Shown piece after piece: positions 19,218-27,480 of a stretch of 64,000 nt of DNA (position 1 is its first letter; each line of letters begins with the position of its first letter). The DNA lies in contig NZ_JACJUQ010000014.1 in the NCBI RefSeq assembly GCF_014235845.1, positions 1-64,000 on the forward strand. The letters run 5' to 3'. The notes under the pieces are model-generated. The model ran no database searches. It was not told the DNA's origin and saw only the letters and a program-made list of their open reading frames with translations. Origin of the DNA: Pontivivens nitratireducens. GTDB taxonomy: Bacteria; Pseudomonadota; Alphaproteobacteria; Rhodobacterales; Rhodobacteraceae. Position numbers and translations under genes: made by a program.

Positions 19218-20141
19218 TCAGATACCTCTGCTGCCGCGTGTCACCGTCTGCCGCAGGAAGTTCGCAAAATGCTGTGCCAACTCGCTCAGCTCGGTGTCGC
19301 GCTTCCATGCGAGCCCTATTTCCAGCGGTGGAATCGGTTCTGCAATGCTCAGGCGCTCGATCTTGAAACCTTCGAGCGACCAAGGTCGGTAGACGGTGTC
19401 GGCGACAATCGTCACGCCAAGGTCAAGTCCGATCCATTCGCGCAGCGCCTCCATCGATGTGGTTCGCAGAACGACGTTGGGCTCGAACCCATAGGGCCGC
19501 ACGGATTCGCGCAGCACCCGCTCACCCTCATCGATCATCAGAAAGACATATGGCAGGTCTTGGAGTTGCTTGAGTGAGACGGTCCGGTGCGAGGCCAGGG
19601 AGGACCGGGACGAAACCCAAACCCGGCGCTGTGCGGTGTCCAGGGAATGGGTTTCCAGATCGTCCGGGCGGGCAAGGTTCGACGTCAGAATCACGCCCAA
19701 TTCCACGCTGCCCATGACCAGCGCTTCTTCGCATTCGGGGCGCGTCAACTCCTTCACCGAGATCTCGACATTAGGATGGGAGGACAGGAATTTTTGAATG
19801 TAGGGCAGCAGGAAATAACCCAGAACGACATGTGTACCGACGATGTTCAGCCGCCCCGAGAGGTTGAGCGAGGCCTGAAAGGGCCATTGCTGCGCTTCCT
19901 CCGCCGCTTCGAGCACTTTCATGGCGTGCTGGTGGAAAAGGTGGCCACGGTACGTTAGCGACACGCCATAGGTGTGCCGCTCCAGCAAGGGCACTCCCAG
20001 GATCGCTTCCAGGTCGCGGACGGCAGTTGTGACGGCGGATTGCGAGATCCCTATCTCGGCGGCCGCGCGAGCAATCTTTCCGTATTTCGCGGCGGCCACG
20101 AAATAGGACAGCTGTCGCAACGTGAAGTGTGCGCTGTTCAT
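19218..20141 (-). CDS. LysR-family transcriptional regulator
   Basis: A 307-residue LysR regulator. The N-terminal winged helix (LRQLSYFVAAAKYGKIARAA; ISQSAVTTAVRDLEAILGV) is followed by a periplasmic-binding-like effector domain (about 90-300). It is divergent from the flavoreductase-amidohydrolase operon with 153 bases between starts, the usual LysR arrangement for controlling the facing operon. I prefer the ATG at 20141, with GAGAGG six bases upstream; an ATG at 20156 has no properly spaced site. The inducer is probably a substrate or intermediate of the adjacent pathway. Confidence 0.9.
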   Translation of the reverse strand: MNSAHFTLRQLSYFVAAAKYGKIARAAAEIGISQSAVTTAVRDLEAILGVPLLERHTYGVSLTYRGHLFHQHAMKVLEAAEEAQQWPFQASLNLSGRLNIVGTHVVLGYFLLPYIQKFLSSHPNVEISVKELTRPECEEALVMGSVELGVILTSNLARPDDLETHSLDTAQRRVWVSSRSSLASHRTVSLKQLQDLPYVFLMIDEGERVLRESVRPYGFEPNVVLRTTSMEALREWIGLDLGVTIVADTVYRPWSLEGFKIERLSIAEPIPPLEIGLAWKRDTELSELAQHFANFLRQTVTRGSRGI

Positions 20142-20196
20142 CCTCGCCCTCTCCATCCTCTCTGCCCGATTGCCCGAGTCGTTCTAGCCAGTTAGC

Positions 20197-20211
20197 ATCT
20201 GATTTTCAGAT
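20197..20211. promoter_or_regulatory. Putative LysR operator (T-N11-A dyad)
   Basis: ATCTGATTTTCAGAT is a perfect inverted repeat (6-base arms, 3-base centre) with the T-N11-A form of LysR sites, and sits between the divergent LysR and flavoreductase genes. A TATAAT at 20271-20276 lies just upstream of the reductase ribosome site. Confidence 0.55.
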
Positions 20212-20294
20212 ACATCACTTAAATATATTAGGTTTGACTATATCGCAGGGATTGTCAGTTTAACAACTGGTATAATCGAACGAGGAGGTGATCG

Positions 20295-21260
20295 ATGAGT
20301 TCACTACTTGTGAAAGTAGCGTCCATTCGCAACGAGGCGGAGGGGATCGCTTCGTATGAGTTGGTGAGAGCGGACGGCCACGCCCTGCCCGCCTTTGACG
20401 CGGGCGCTCATATAGACGTATTCCTGCCTGGCCTGCCGGCGAAGCAGTATTCACTCTGCAGCTGCCCCGGAGAGACCGACCGCTACAGGATCGCCGTGCT
20501 CAAGGAGCCGGAGTCACGCGGCGGCTCGCGCCACATGCATGAAAAGCTTTCGACCGGCGACACGTTGACCATTGGCCTCCCGAAAAATCACTTTGCGCTG
20601 GTGCCGGAAGCTCGTCGAAGCCTGCTCGTAGCCGGAGGCATCGGCGTGACGCCGCTTCTTGCGATGGCCGAAACGCTTTCCGCCGAAGGCGCGGATTTCG
20701 AGATGCATTACTGCGCCCGCAGTCGGTCGCGGTTGGCCTTTGCCGAGCTATTATCGGAGCAGCGGTTTCAAGGCCGCGTGCACCTGCATCTCGACGATGG
20801 CCCCGAGGATCAGAAACTGGCCTTGCCCGCCCTGTTGGCGGCGCGCGATGCCGGCGATCACCTCTATATCTGCGGCCCGACCGGTTTTCTGAACTGGGTC
20901 CGCGACACGGCGCGGCAAGCCGGGTGGCCCGACGAGGCCGTTCATACCGAATATTTCTCGGGCACGGTCGAGCAGATGGATACCGACACCGGGTTCGAGA
21001 TTGAAATCCAGGAAACTGGCCAGGTTATTTGCGTCGAAAAGGGCCAGACCGCGCTGTCCGCACTGCTGGACGCGGGCCTCGACATTCCCAATTCCTGCAC
21101 CGAGGGCGTCTGCGGCATGTGCATGACTCAGGTCGCGGAGGGGACACCTGACCATCGGGACCAGTTCCTGACCACGGCAGAACGCCAGGCCAACGATGTG
21201 TTCATGCCATGTTGTTCACGGGCGAAATCGAATCGACTGGTAATTTCCAACGACTACTGA
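20295..21260 (+). CDS. PDR/VanB-type FMN oxidoreductase with C-terminal 2Fe-2S domain
   Basis: A 321-residue electron-transfer protein of the phthalate dioxygenase reductase class: an FMN-binding barrel (KQYSLCS, 50-56), a nucleotide domain (GGIGVTPLLAM and YICGPTGF) and a C-terminal plant-type ferredoxin with Cys268, Cys273, Cys276 and Cys306/307. Such reductases feed NADH electrons to Rieske oxygenases (VanA type) or, in some systems, to P450s. No Rieske oxygenase is visible in the window, whereas two P450 genes lie 13-17 kb away in the same catabolic region, so a P450 partner is a reasonable inference. GAGGAGG precedes the ATG. First gene of a plus-strand operon facing LysR. Confidence 0.9.
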   Translation: MSSLLVKVASIRNEAEGIASYELVRADGHALPAFDAGAHIDVFLPGLPAKQYSLCSCPGETDRYRIAVLKEPESRGGSRHMHEKLSTGDTLTIGLPKNHFALVPEARRSLLVAGGIGVTPLLAMAETLSAEGADFEMHYCARSRSRLAFAELLSEQRFQGRVHLHLDDGPEDQKLALPALLAARDAGDHLYICGPTGFLNWVRDTARQAGWPDEAVHTEYFSGTVEQMDTDTGFEIEIQETGQVICVEKGQTALSALLDAGLDIPNSCTEGVCGMCMTQVAEGTPDHRDQFLTTAERQANDVFMPCCSRAKSNRLVISNDY

Positions 21261-21277
21261 CGGCAGGACCTCCGACA

Positions 21278-22276
21278 ATGGCACATTCCGCCCAAACCGC
21301 CCGCGTGATCGACGTTCACGCCCATGCCGTTCTGGCCGCCTCGATGGGCGCCGCCGGCGATTTTGGGCCCGAGATCGGCGCTTATCCCGACGGACAGCCC
21401 TGGTTCCGGGTCGGTGACTACCGGCTGGACGGCGTGCGCTACGTCGGAAGCCCATTCATGGACACCGACCTGCGCCTACAGCGCATGGACGAAGCCGGGA
21501 TCGACTACCAGCTTCTTTCTCCCAATCCGCTGACCTATTTTCATTTCATCCCGGCGCCTGAGGCCATCCGCTTTTGCCGCGCCCACAACGACGCGCTGGC
21601 TGCAACGGTCCGCAGCCGGACCGGACGGCTGGGTGCCATCGCGGCATTGCCGATGCAGGACATACCGGCTGCCTGCGCGGAACTGCGCCGCGCGATCGTG
21701 GATCTGGGGATGCTGGGCGCGCAGATTGGCACTGATATGCCACACCCGCTGGACGATCCTGCGATGGACGCGCTTTATGCGATCTGCGTCGAGTTGGATG
21801 TGCCGCTGTTCATCCACCCCAGCCCCGCCGGGATCGACGGACCCCCGGGCGACCCGGCGCTCAAACGCTTTGACCTCGACGTGGTGGTCGGCTTTGCCGC
21901 GCAAGAGGTGCTGGCGGTCTGCACCCTGGTTTATGGCGGCGTCCTGGACCGGCACCCGGAACTGGACATCTGCCTTAGCCACGGCGGCGGATCGATGGGC
22001 TATCTGGTTGGCCGCATGAAACGGGCAGTGCGCAAGCGCCCCTGGGTCATCGACGCGCTGAAACCCGATGGAGCCTTCGAGGAAAGACTGGGCCGGTTGT
22101 GGTTCGACAACCACCTCAACAATTCGCACAGCCTTGATCTGCTGGTGTCGCTCATCGGTGACAATCACCTGGTCTACGGCACCAATTTCGCGGGTTGGGA
22201 TGCACCCGACCCGGGGGACGCGCATGCCCCCGAACCAAAACTTGCGGACAATGCCAGACGGCTGCTCAGGCTCTGA
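21278..22276 (+). CDS. Amidohydrolase 2 family protein (ACMSD/gamma-resorcylate decarboxylase-like)
   Basis: A 332-residue TIM-barrel metal-dependent hydrolase or decarboxylase of the ACMSD superfamily. Visible metal-site elements are His14 and His16 (IDVHAHAV), a His in LFIHPSP, the CLSHGGG block and the terminal Asp in YGTNFAGWD. Relatives decarboxylate aromatic or unsaturated acids, or hydrolyse ring lactones and amides. Start chosen at 21278, with AGGA upstream; it begins 17 bases after the reductase stop. Its place in the operon suggests a ring-opening or decarboxylation step; the reaction cannot be fixed from sequence. Confidence 0.85.
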   Translation: MAHSAQTARVIDVHAHAVLAASMGAAGDFGPEIGAYPDGQPWFRVGDYRLDGVRYVGSPFMDTDLRLQRMDEAGIDYQLLSPNPLTYFHFIPAPEAIRFCRAHNDALAATVRSRTGRLGAIAALPMQDIPAACAELRRAIVDLGMLGAQIGTDMPHPLDDPAMDALYAICVELDVPLFIHPSPAGIDGPPGDPALKRFDLDVVVGFAAQEVLAVCTLVYGGVLDRHPELDICLSHGGGSMGYLVGRMKRAVRKRPWVIDALKPDGAFEERLGRLWFDNHLNNSHSLDLLVSLIGDNHLVYGTNFAGWDAPDPGDAHAPEPKLADNARRLLRL

Positions 22277-22299
22277 CGGTCGCTAACGGAGGAAACGAG

Positions 22300-23661
22300 A
22301 TGAAAGACAAAATCATCATTCGCGGCGGAAACGTAATCGACGGGACCGGGGCCGCGCCGGTCGCAACCGAAATTCTCGTCGAGGATGGCAAGATCGCGGC
22401 CCTGGGCGCGAACGCCGAAAGCCGCGCCGAGGGCGCGCGGGAAATCGACGCCACCGGCCAGACCGTGATGCCCGGCCTCATCGACGCCCATTGCCACCTC
22501 TCCTTCGACGACGCCGCCTCCAATGCCGAGATATTTCATCAGAGACGCAACGCCCTGTCGGCCCTTGTCGCCTCCTACAACGCGCGCAAGCTGTTGCGCG
22601 CCGGAGTGACGGGCATCCTGGATCCCGACAGCACCTTCGAGAACATGATTGACCTGCGCGACGCGATCGATGCCAACGTGGTCGAAGGTCCGCGTATGGC
22701 ATGCGGGTCCTATGCGCTGATCAACAATCTGGGAGGAACGGCGGGCACGCTGATCCAGGATCGCGGCATCACCGGCTATTACAAGGTTACCGCCGGACCG
22801 GATGAGATCGTGGCCGAGATCCGGCGCCAGATCAAGCATGGCGCCGACTGGATCAAGGTGCATGTCACCGGGATCGTGCCGCGCATGTCCCATTTGGGAG
22901 AAGTTTGCGTTTGGACCGAGGATGAGTTGAAGCTGATCTGCGACACCGCGCACGAATTGCACACACCGGTCATGGGCCATTGCCGCGGGGCCGAGGCCAC
23001 GCGCCGCGCCGCGGTGGCCGGGTTCGACCTGATCTTTCACGGCACCGCGATGGATGACAAAGCCTTGCGCGAGATCATTGACCGCAAGATTCCCATCGCA
23101 CCTGCCCTGACCTTCCAGGCGAACATGGTGGACTTCGGCCCTCGGCTGGGCACCTCTAAGAACCTGATCTCGCTTTTTGAGCGTGAGATCACCGACAGCA
23201 TCGACACGATCACTGAGGCTCACAAGGCGGGCGTACCGATCCTGTGCGGATCCGAATCCGGGTTCTCGCTGGTGCCCTACGGCGACTGGCACTACCGCGA
23301 GATGGAGGTCCTGACCAAGTATTTCGGCTTTACCCCGCTTGAGGCGATCCGCTCGGCGACGATGGAAGGCGCCCGGGCGCTGCGCATGGAGGGCCGCACA
23401 GGGGCGATCCTCGAGGGCTACGAGGCCGACATCATCTTCGTGAACGGCCAGGTCGAGAAAGACGTAACCCTGCTGGGGAACACCGATAACATCACGCGTG
23501 TCATGATCTCTGGCCAGGAAAGGAACCTCACGCCGCTGCCGCAGCGCAAGCCGATCAACGGTTGGCGGCTGGCAAGCATGGGCAAGAAGCTGACACGGGA
23601 TTACATCAGCACGACCAAACCGAACCCGGATGAGCCTTTCAACCCCGAAGAATTGCACTGA
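22300..23661 (+). CDS. Amidohydrolase 1 family metal-dependent hydrolase (prolidase/imidazolonepropionase-like)
   Basis: A 453-residue amidohydrolase with an N-terminal beta sandwich and TIM barrel. His64 and His66 (GLIDAHCH) start the metal site, followed by WIKVHVTG (possible carboxylated Lys), MGHCRGAE and FHGTAMDD. Where relatives have GTD before the last strand, this protein reads ILCGSESGF, so the catalytic Asp position appears to be Glu. These enzymes hydrolyse cyclic amides, lactones or dipeptides. GGAGG lies eight bases upstream of the ATG. Last gene of the short plus-strand operon, 23 bases after the previous one. Substrate unknown. Confidence 0.85.
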   Translation: MKDKIIIRGGNVIDGTGAAPVATEILVEDGKIAALGANAESRAEGAREIDATGQTVMPGLIDAHCHLSFDDAASNAEIFHQRRNALSALVASYNARKLLRAGVTGILDPDSTFENMIDLRDAIDANVVEGPRMACGSYALINNLGGTAGTLIQDRGITGYYKVTAGPDEIVAEIRRQIKHGADWIKVHVTGIVPRMSHLGEVCVWTEDELKLICDTAHELHTPVMGHCRGAEATRRAAVAGFDLIFHGTAMDDKALREIIDRKIPIAPALTFQANMVDFGPRLGTSKNLISLFEREITDSIDTITEAHKAGVPILCGSESGFSLVPYGDWHYREMEVLTKYFGFTPLEAIRSATMEGARALRMEGRTGAILEGYEADIIFVNGQVEKDVTLLGNTDNITRVMISGQERNLTPLPQRKPINGWRLASMGKKLTRDYISTTKPNPDEPFNPEELH

Positions 23662-23707
23662 TATTGGCACCTTACCGGGGACGCTAGACGTATCCGATCC
23701 CAGCTCC

Positions 23708-23753
23708 AGCCGGGCTTCTGCAGCAGCCTCTTGATGGCTGCAGAAGTCCGGCT
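23708..23753. terminator. Long hairpin after the amidohydrolase operon, possible terminator
   Basis: AGCCGG-G-CTTCTGC (23708-23721) pairs with GCAGAAG-T-CCGGCT (23740-23753), with a further AGCC/GGCT inside. There is no T run on either side, so it may act as a weak or Rho-assisted stop between the convergent operons, or be part of the neighbouring IS remnant. Confidence 0.35.
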
Positions 23754-23798
23754 CAAACGTTGTGTGGTTTGCCCAACACTGACCTGTGCGTGCGCGGA

Positions 23799-23971
23799 AA
23801 CGGTCATCTCATCTACCTGTTCGTCGGCTCACGGACCGGCGGCCGCGCCGCCGCCATCGCAGACAGCTTGACCGGAACGGCCAGCTGAATGGTGTGGACC
23901 CGCAAGGGTGGCTCCCAGATACGCTGACCTGCATCCCAGTCTACAAGTTCACCCGCGTACCGGACGCTTAC
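23799..23971 (+). pseudogene. Remnant of an IS66-family transposase (TnpC) with its right end
   Basis: A first frame reads LFVGSRTGGRAAAIADSL, matching the GSDRGG-x-RAAAIYSLI block near the end of IS66 TnpC. A second frame continues LNGVDPQGWLPDTLTCIPVY, matching LNGVDPQAWLADVLARI, so one frameshift separates them. GGACGCTTAC at 23962-23971 is the complement of the GTAAGCG ends typical of IS66 elements and probably marks the right end. The left part of the element is missing. The stretch from 23972 to 24114 shows nothing else that I recognise. Confidence 0.65.
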
Positions 23972-24114
23972 GATCAGGCATCATGGGCAGTCGGAAACCG
24001 CAACTTGCTGAGTGTTCCGTCAAACGGGGTCAAGCCAGCCATCGCGGCAGGACATTGCCCATCAGCAATTGGAACAGCACAGCGCCGGTATTACCGGCGC
24101 CTGCTCGTGGTGGT

Positions 24115-25623
24115 TCAGTCGCGCACATCCTGCAGCGCGATCCGGCTTCCGATCATACTGGGCATATGGGCGCCTTTCGGGGCCGTTCCCTCTCGGACAT
24201 GCCCGCTGCGACCTTCGGCAGCCGCCTCTCCCGCAAGCCGGCCCAGTGTGAACCCGCCGCTGAGACGCATCCCACCCAGTTCCGCAGTCGGGTTGAAGCC
24301 ACCGGCCGCGTCGCCGGCCGTGTATAGCCCGGCAATCGGATCGCCGAAGACGTCCATGACCTGCAGGGCATCGTTGACCCGCATTCCACCACTGACGAAA
24401 TTCGATCCGACCACCATCGGCACCGCATGGAAGGGTGGCTTTACGATCTGGCGGCGTCCCCCGGGCAGGACCACGCGCCCAAAGCGCGAATCCTTGTCGG
24501 ATGTACCGGCGAGAAACTCGTTCCACTCCGCCACCGAAGTTTGCAGCTCCCCGGGATCGACGCCGATTGTGACCGCGAGTCGCCCGAGATCCGGCGCCGA
24601 AACCGGCGGTTCCGGCATCTGGGCCAGGAGCTGCGCCTTGGCTTGGCGAGTCTCGTCGTCCACAATGTAGAAGGCGCACCGGTCCGGCTGCGCCTGAAGC
24701 GCCTCGACCCGGCGCTCATAGGGACCGGCCTCGTCGTGAAACCGCCTGCCGTCCCGGTTCACGGCAATGCAATCCTCGACGAAGGAGGACGACACTATCA
24801 CCAGAGGCAGGACCAGCCCCATGTTGATCAGGTCGGCCCCGATGGCGCCGGCCATCAGGTGCGCGTCGCCACGACAGGTATCGATACCGAGGTAGGGCGC
24901 GCGTGCAAGATAGCCAGGCACGTGGCGGGCGCGAAGTTCCGGGTTCGACTGGTAGCCGCCCGATGCCAGGACAACACCCTTGCGAACGTTCCAGCGCAAA
25001 GTGCCCCCATCCGCTCCCCGCGCCACCAGGCCCGTCACCCGCCCGTCCTCGGACACGAGCCGGTCGGCGATTGTCCGGGTAAAGAGGCGCACGTTCGGGC
25101 GTGAGAACTCGGGTTCGAAGGCCCGGCGAAAGCCCATCATGTCCTCCACCGCCAGCATCCGGGTGGTGCGATGCTGCAATGGCCTGGGAATAAAGCGCGA
25201 GAAGCGCACGCCGCGCCCAACCAGGATATCGTAGGTCTCGGCGCTGTGCTGCGCGAAAAGACGCAGCAGGCCGGGATCGGTGATGACAGGGTAGTGGTCG
25301 CGCAGCAGGTCGATGCTGGCTTCGGCATCTGAAATGAACGCGTCGACGCTGTCCTCGATGCCTGCTTCCTGCTGGGCGCGGGAATTGACGAAGGCCATGT
25401 AACCGGTGGACCAGACCGAGTTGCCGCCGATCTCGTCCAATGCCTCTATGACATGGACCTCGGCCCCCGCCGCGGCAGCAGCCGCGGTGGCGGCCATGCC
25501 GGACGGCCCCGTTCCCACAACCAGAACATCGCAATGATGATCTGCGCTTGGCGATACGCCAGGCGCAGATGCTGTTTCCTGAATCCGGGTCACTGTCTTA
25601 CTCAACCAATTCCCAGGCGCCAT
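24115..25623 (-). CDS. FAD-dependent oxidoreductase, fumarate reductase/KstD-like
   Basis: A 502-residue flavoprotein of the FAD_binding_2 class. The dinucleotide motif GTGPSG (37-42) follows a short lead; GGNSVWSTGY and the C-terminal TAGDAAGGFNPTAELGG with GGMRLSGGFTLGRLAGE complete the FAD site. Relatives include 3-ketosteroid delta-1-dehydrogenase, urocanate and fumarate reductases, which introduce or reduce a C=C next to a carbonyl. Last gene of the minus-strand catabolic operon; the ATG start overlaps the binding-protein gene by 26 bases, and a GTG at 25593 just after that gene's stop is an alternative. A second flavoprotein of the same class lies at 32317. Confidence 0.87.
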   Translation of the reverse strand: MAPGNWLSKTVTRIQETASAPGVSPSADHHCDVLVVGTGPSGMAATAAAAAAGAEVHVIEALDEIGGNSVWSTGYMAFVNSRAQQEAGIEDSVDAFISDAEASIDLLRDHYPVITDPGLLRLFAQHSAETYDILVGRGVRFSRFIPRPLQHRTTRMLAVEDMMGFRRAFEPEFSRPNVRLFTRTIADRLVSEDGRVTGLVARGADGGTLRWNVRKGVVLASGGYQSNPELRARHVPGYLARAPYLGIDTCRGDAHLMAGAIGADLINMGLVLPLVIVSSSFVEDCIAVNRDGRRFHDEAGPYERRVEALQAQPDRCAFYIVDDETRQAKAQLLAQMPEPPVSAPDLGRLAVTIGVDPGELQTSVAEWNEFLAGTSDKDSRFGRVVLPGGRRQIVKPPFHAVPMVVGSNFVSGGMRVNDALQVMDVFGDPIAGLYTAGDAAGGFNPTAELGGMRLSGGFTLGRLAGEAAAEGRSGHVREGTAPKGAHMPSMIGSRIALQDVRD

Positions 25624-26722
25624 CCTTGATGCGCATCACCACGCTGCCGTGCGTCGGAACGCGGCCCTCGCCGAAGCTCATCGACCCGGTCCCCATCAGT
25701 ACCGGCACATCCGTGGTGTTTTCCAGCGCCTCCTGCAGGGAATCACGGTTGATGTCACCGTCGATGCTGCGCACGGCAGAGGCGATCACCGACATCATGG
25801 AATAGCCTGTCGCCGCCCAATGGTCGGGCGAAACGCCGTATTCCGCCTCGTAGCGTTCGACGAAATCGCGCGTCGCGTCCGAATAGGTTTCGACGAAGAT
25901 CGAAACGAAGAGCACACCGTCCGCCGCAGAACCGGCCGCGTCGATGAACTGAGACGCTCCGAGGCCGCTGTCGCCGGAGATGATCGTGTCACGTGGCAGG
26001 CCGGCCTGCTTGGCTTGCAGGATGACATTGGCCGCCTGTTCTGGCGGGGCCGTCACGAAGAGACACTCTGGTTCAGCGTCGACAATCTTCGTCGATAGCG
26101 CGGTAAAGTCGGTGTCCGTGGCGAGGATGCCTTCATCCGCCAGTATTTCGACGCCATACCCGGCCAGCGTGTCGCGGAAGACGTCCTTCTGGACGATGTA
26201 GCCGGGGTTGTCGAGGAGCGACACCAGATAGCAGTTGTCCGGTGCCAGAGTTTCCCCGATGTAATCCGCCAGCGGGGGCATGTAGCTGTCTGCGGTCTCG
26301 GTGATCTTGAAGATCCATTCGCCCAGCGGCAGCACCCCGTTGGTCATCGCCACGGTGAACATTGGGATGCTGAGCTGCACTGCGACCGGACCGGTCGCCA
26401 TCGCCTCGGATGAGGCAATGGGGCCCAGGATCATGTCGACACCATCGCTAGTGGCCCGCCGCGTCAGCAGCGATATTGCCTCCTGCCGATCCGAACGATT
26501 GTCGTCGAACTGCAGCGACACGGTGTGATCACCGTAACCGCCCGAGGCGCTGAATTCCTCGTGCGCCATCTTGATGCCGTTGACCAGCGGCACACCGACA
26601 AAGGCATAGGTACCCGTCGTGGAGAGAACCGCGGCGATCTTCGCCTCATCGGCCTGCGCCGTCCCCGCAACCATAGTTGCCCCCAAAACCGACGTAGCAA
26701 GCAACTTTCCAAAACATGTCAT
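25598..26722 (-). CDS. Branched-chain-type ABC transporter substrate-binding protein (LivK-like)
   Basis: A 374-residue periplasmic binding protein of the Peripla_BP_6 class. The signal peptide (MTCFGKLLATSVLGATMVAG then TAQA|DE) is clear, and the mature part starts KIAAVLSTTGTYAFVGVPLVNGIKMA, a typical LivK-type opening. AGGGAG precedes the chosen ATG at 26722; the frame is open to 26770 but the extra residues are polar and start inside the LivF stop region. It delivers its ligand to the LivHMGF genes immediately upstream. In catabolic clusters such proteins often bind aromatic or cyclic acids rather than amino acids. Confidence 0.92.
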   Translation of the reverse strand: MTCFGKLLATSVLGATMVAGTAQADEAKIAAVLSTTGTYAFVGVPLVNGIKMAHEEFSASGGYGDHTVSLQFDDNRSDRQEAISLLTRRATSDGVDMILGPIASSEAMATGPVAVQLSIPMFTVAMTNGVLPLGEWIFKITETADSYMPPLADYIGETLAPDNCYLVSLLDNPGYIVQKDVFRDTLAGYGVEILADEGILATDTDFTALSTKIVDAEPECLFVTAPPEQAANVILQAKQAGLPRDTIISGDSGLGASQFIDAAGSAADGVLFVSIFVETYSDATRDFVERYEAEYGVSPDHWAATGYSMMSVIASAVRSIDGDINRDSLQEALENTTDVPVLMGTGSMSFGEGRVPTHGSVVMRIKDGAWELVE

Positions 26723-26766
26723 GATTTTTTCTCCCTGATTTTGATTAGTATTTTCATTGTGGTGCG

Positions 26767-27480
26767 TCATACTTCCGCATCGACACCAAGATAATGTGCG
26801 ACCACGCCTTCGTCGGCGGCGAGATCGGCACTGTTTCCCGACAGGACGATCCGGCCCTGATCGAGGATGTATGCCCGGTTTGACAAGTCGAGCGCGAGCG
26901 TCGCGTTTTGCTCGATGAGCAAGATTGTCATGCCCTTCTCCTTGAGCGTTCTCAATGCGGCGAAGACCTGCGAGATCACGACCGGTGCAAGCCCGAGGCT
27001 TGGCTCGTCCAGCAAAAGCAACTTGGGTGCCCCCATAAGGGCCCGACCGATGGCCAGCATTTGCTGTTGGCCGCCCGACAGCGACCCGGCCAGTTGCGTA
27101 GACCGTTCCTGAAGGATCGGGAACAGCTCGAAAACGTCCTTGACGTCCAGATCGGATGGCCTGCCGCGAAGCGCAGTAGCGCCCAGCTGGAGGTTTTCGA
27201 GCACCGTCATATCGGAAAAGACCTGCCGACCCTCGGGCACCTGCAACACTCCCTTTGCGGAGATAGTCCAGGGCCGAAGATGGGTGAAGTCCTCACCGCC
27301 GACGTGAATGGTGCCCGAGGCGGCCGAAACCAGTCCCGAAATGGTGTTGATCAGTGTCGATTTACCGGCGCCGTTCGGCCCGATCAGAGCGACAACCTCG
27401 CCCGCGCCCACGGTCAGGGACACCCCTCGCAGGGCGACGATCCCGTCATAGCGTACTTCCAGGTCAGCGATATCAAGCAT
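26767..27480 (-). CDS. ABC transporter ATP-binding protein, LivF-like
   Basis: A 237-residue cytoplasmic ATPase. Walker A GPNGAGKS (34-41), the ABC signature LSGGQQQ, Walker B LLLLDEPSLGLAP and the H-loop region are all intact. The pattern LQVPEGRQVFSDMTVLENL is characteristic of LivF rather than LivG. Pairs with the LivG-like gene, whose end it overlaps by eight bases, to power the branched-chain-type importer. Confidence 0.94.
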   Translation of the reverse strand: MLDIADLEVRYDGIVALRGVSLTVGAGEVVALIGPNGAGKSTLINTISGLVSAASGTIHVGGEDFTHLRPWTISAKGVLQVPEGRQVFSDMTVLENLQLGATALRGRPSDLDVKDVFELFPILQERSTQLAGSLSGGQQQMLAIGRALMGAPKLLLLDEPSLGLAPVVISQVFAALRTLKEKGMTILLIEQNATLALDLSNRAYILDQGRIVLSGNSADLAADEGVVAHYLGVDAEV

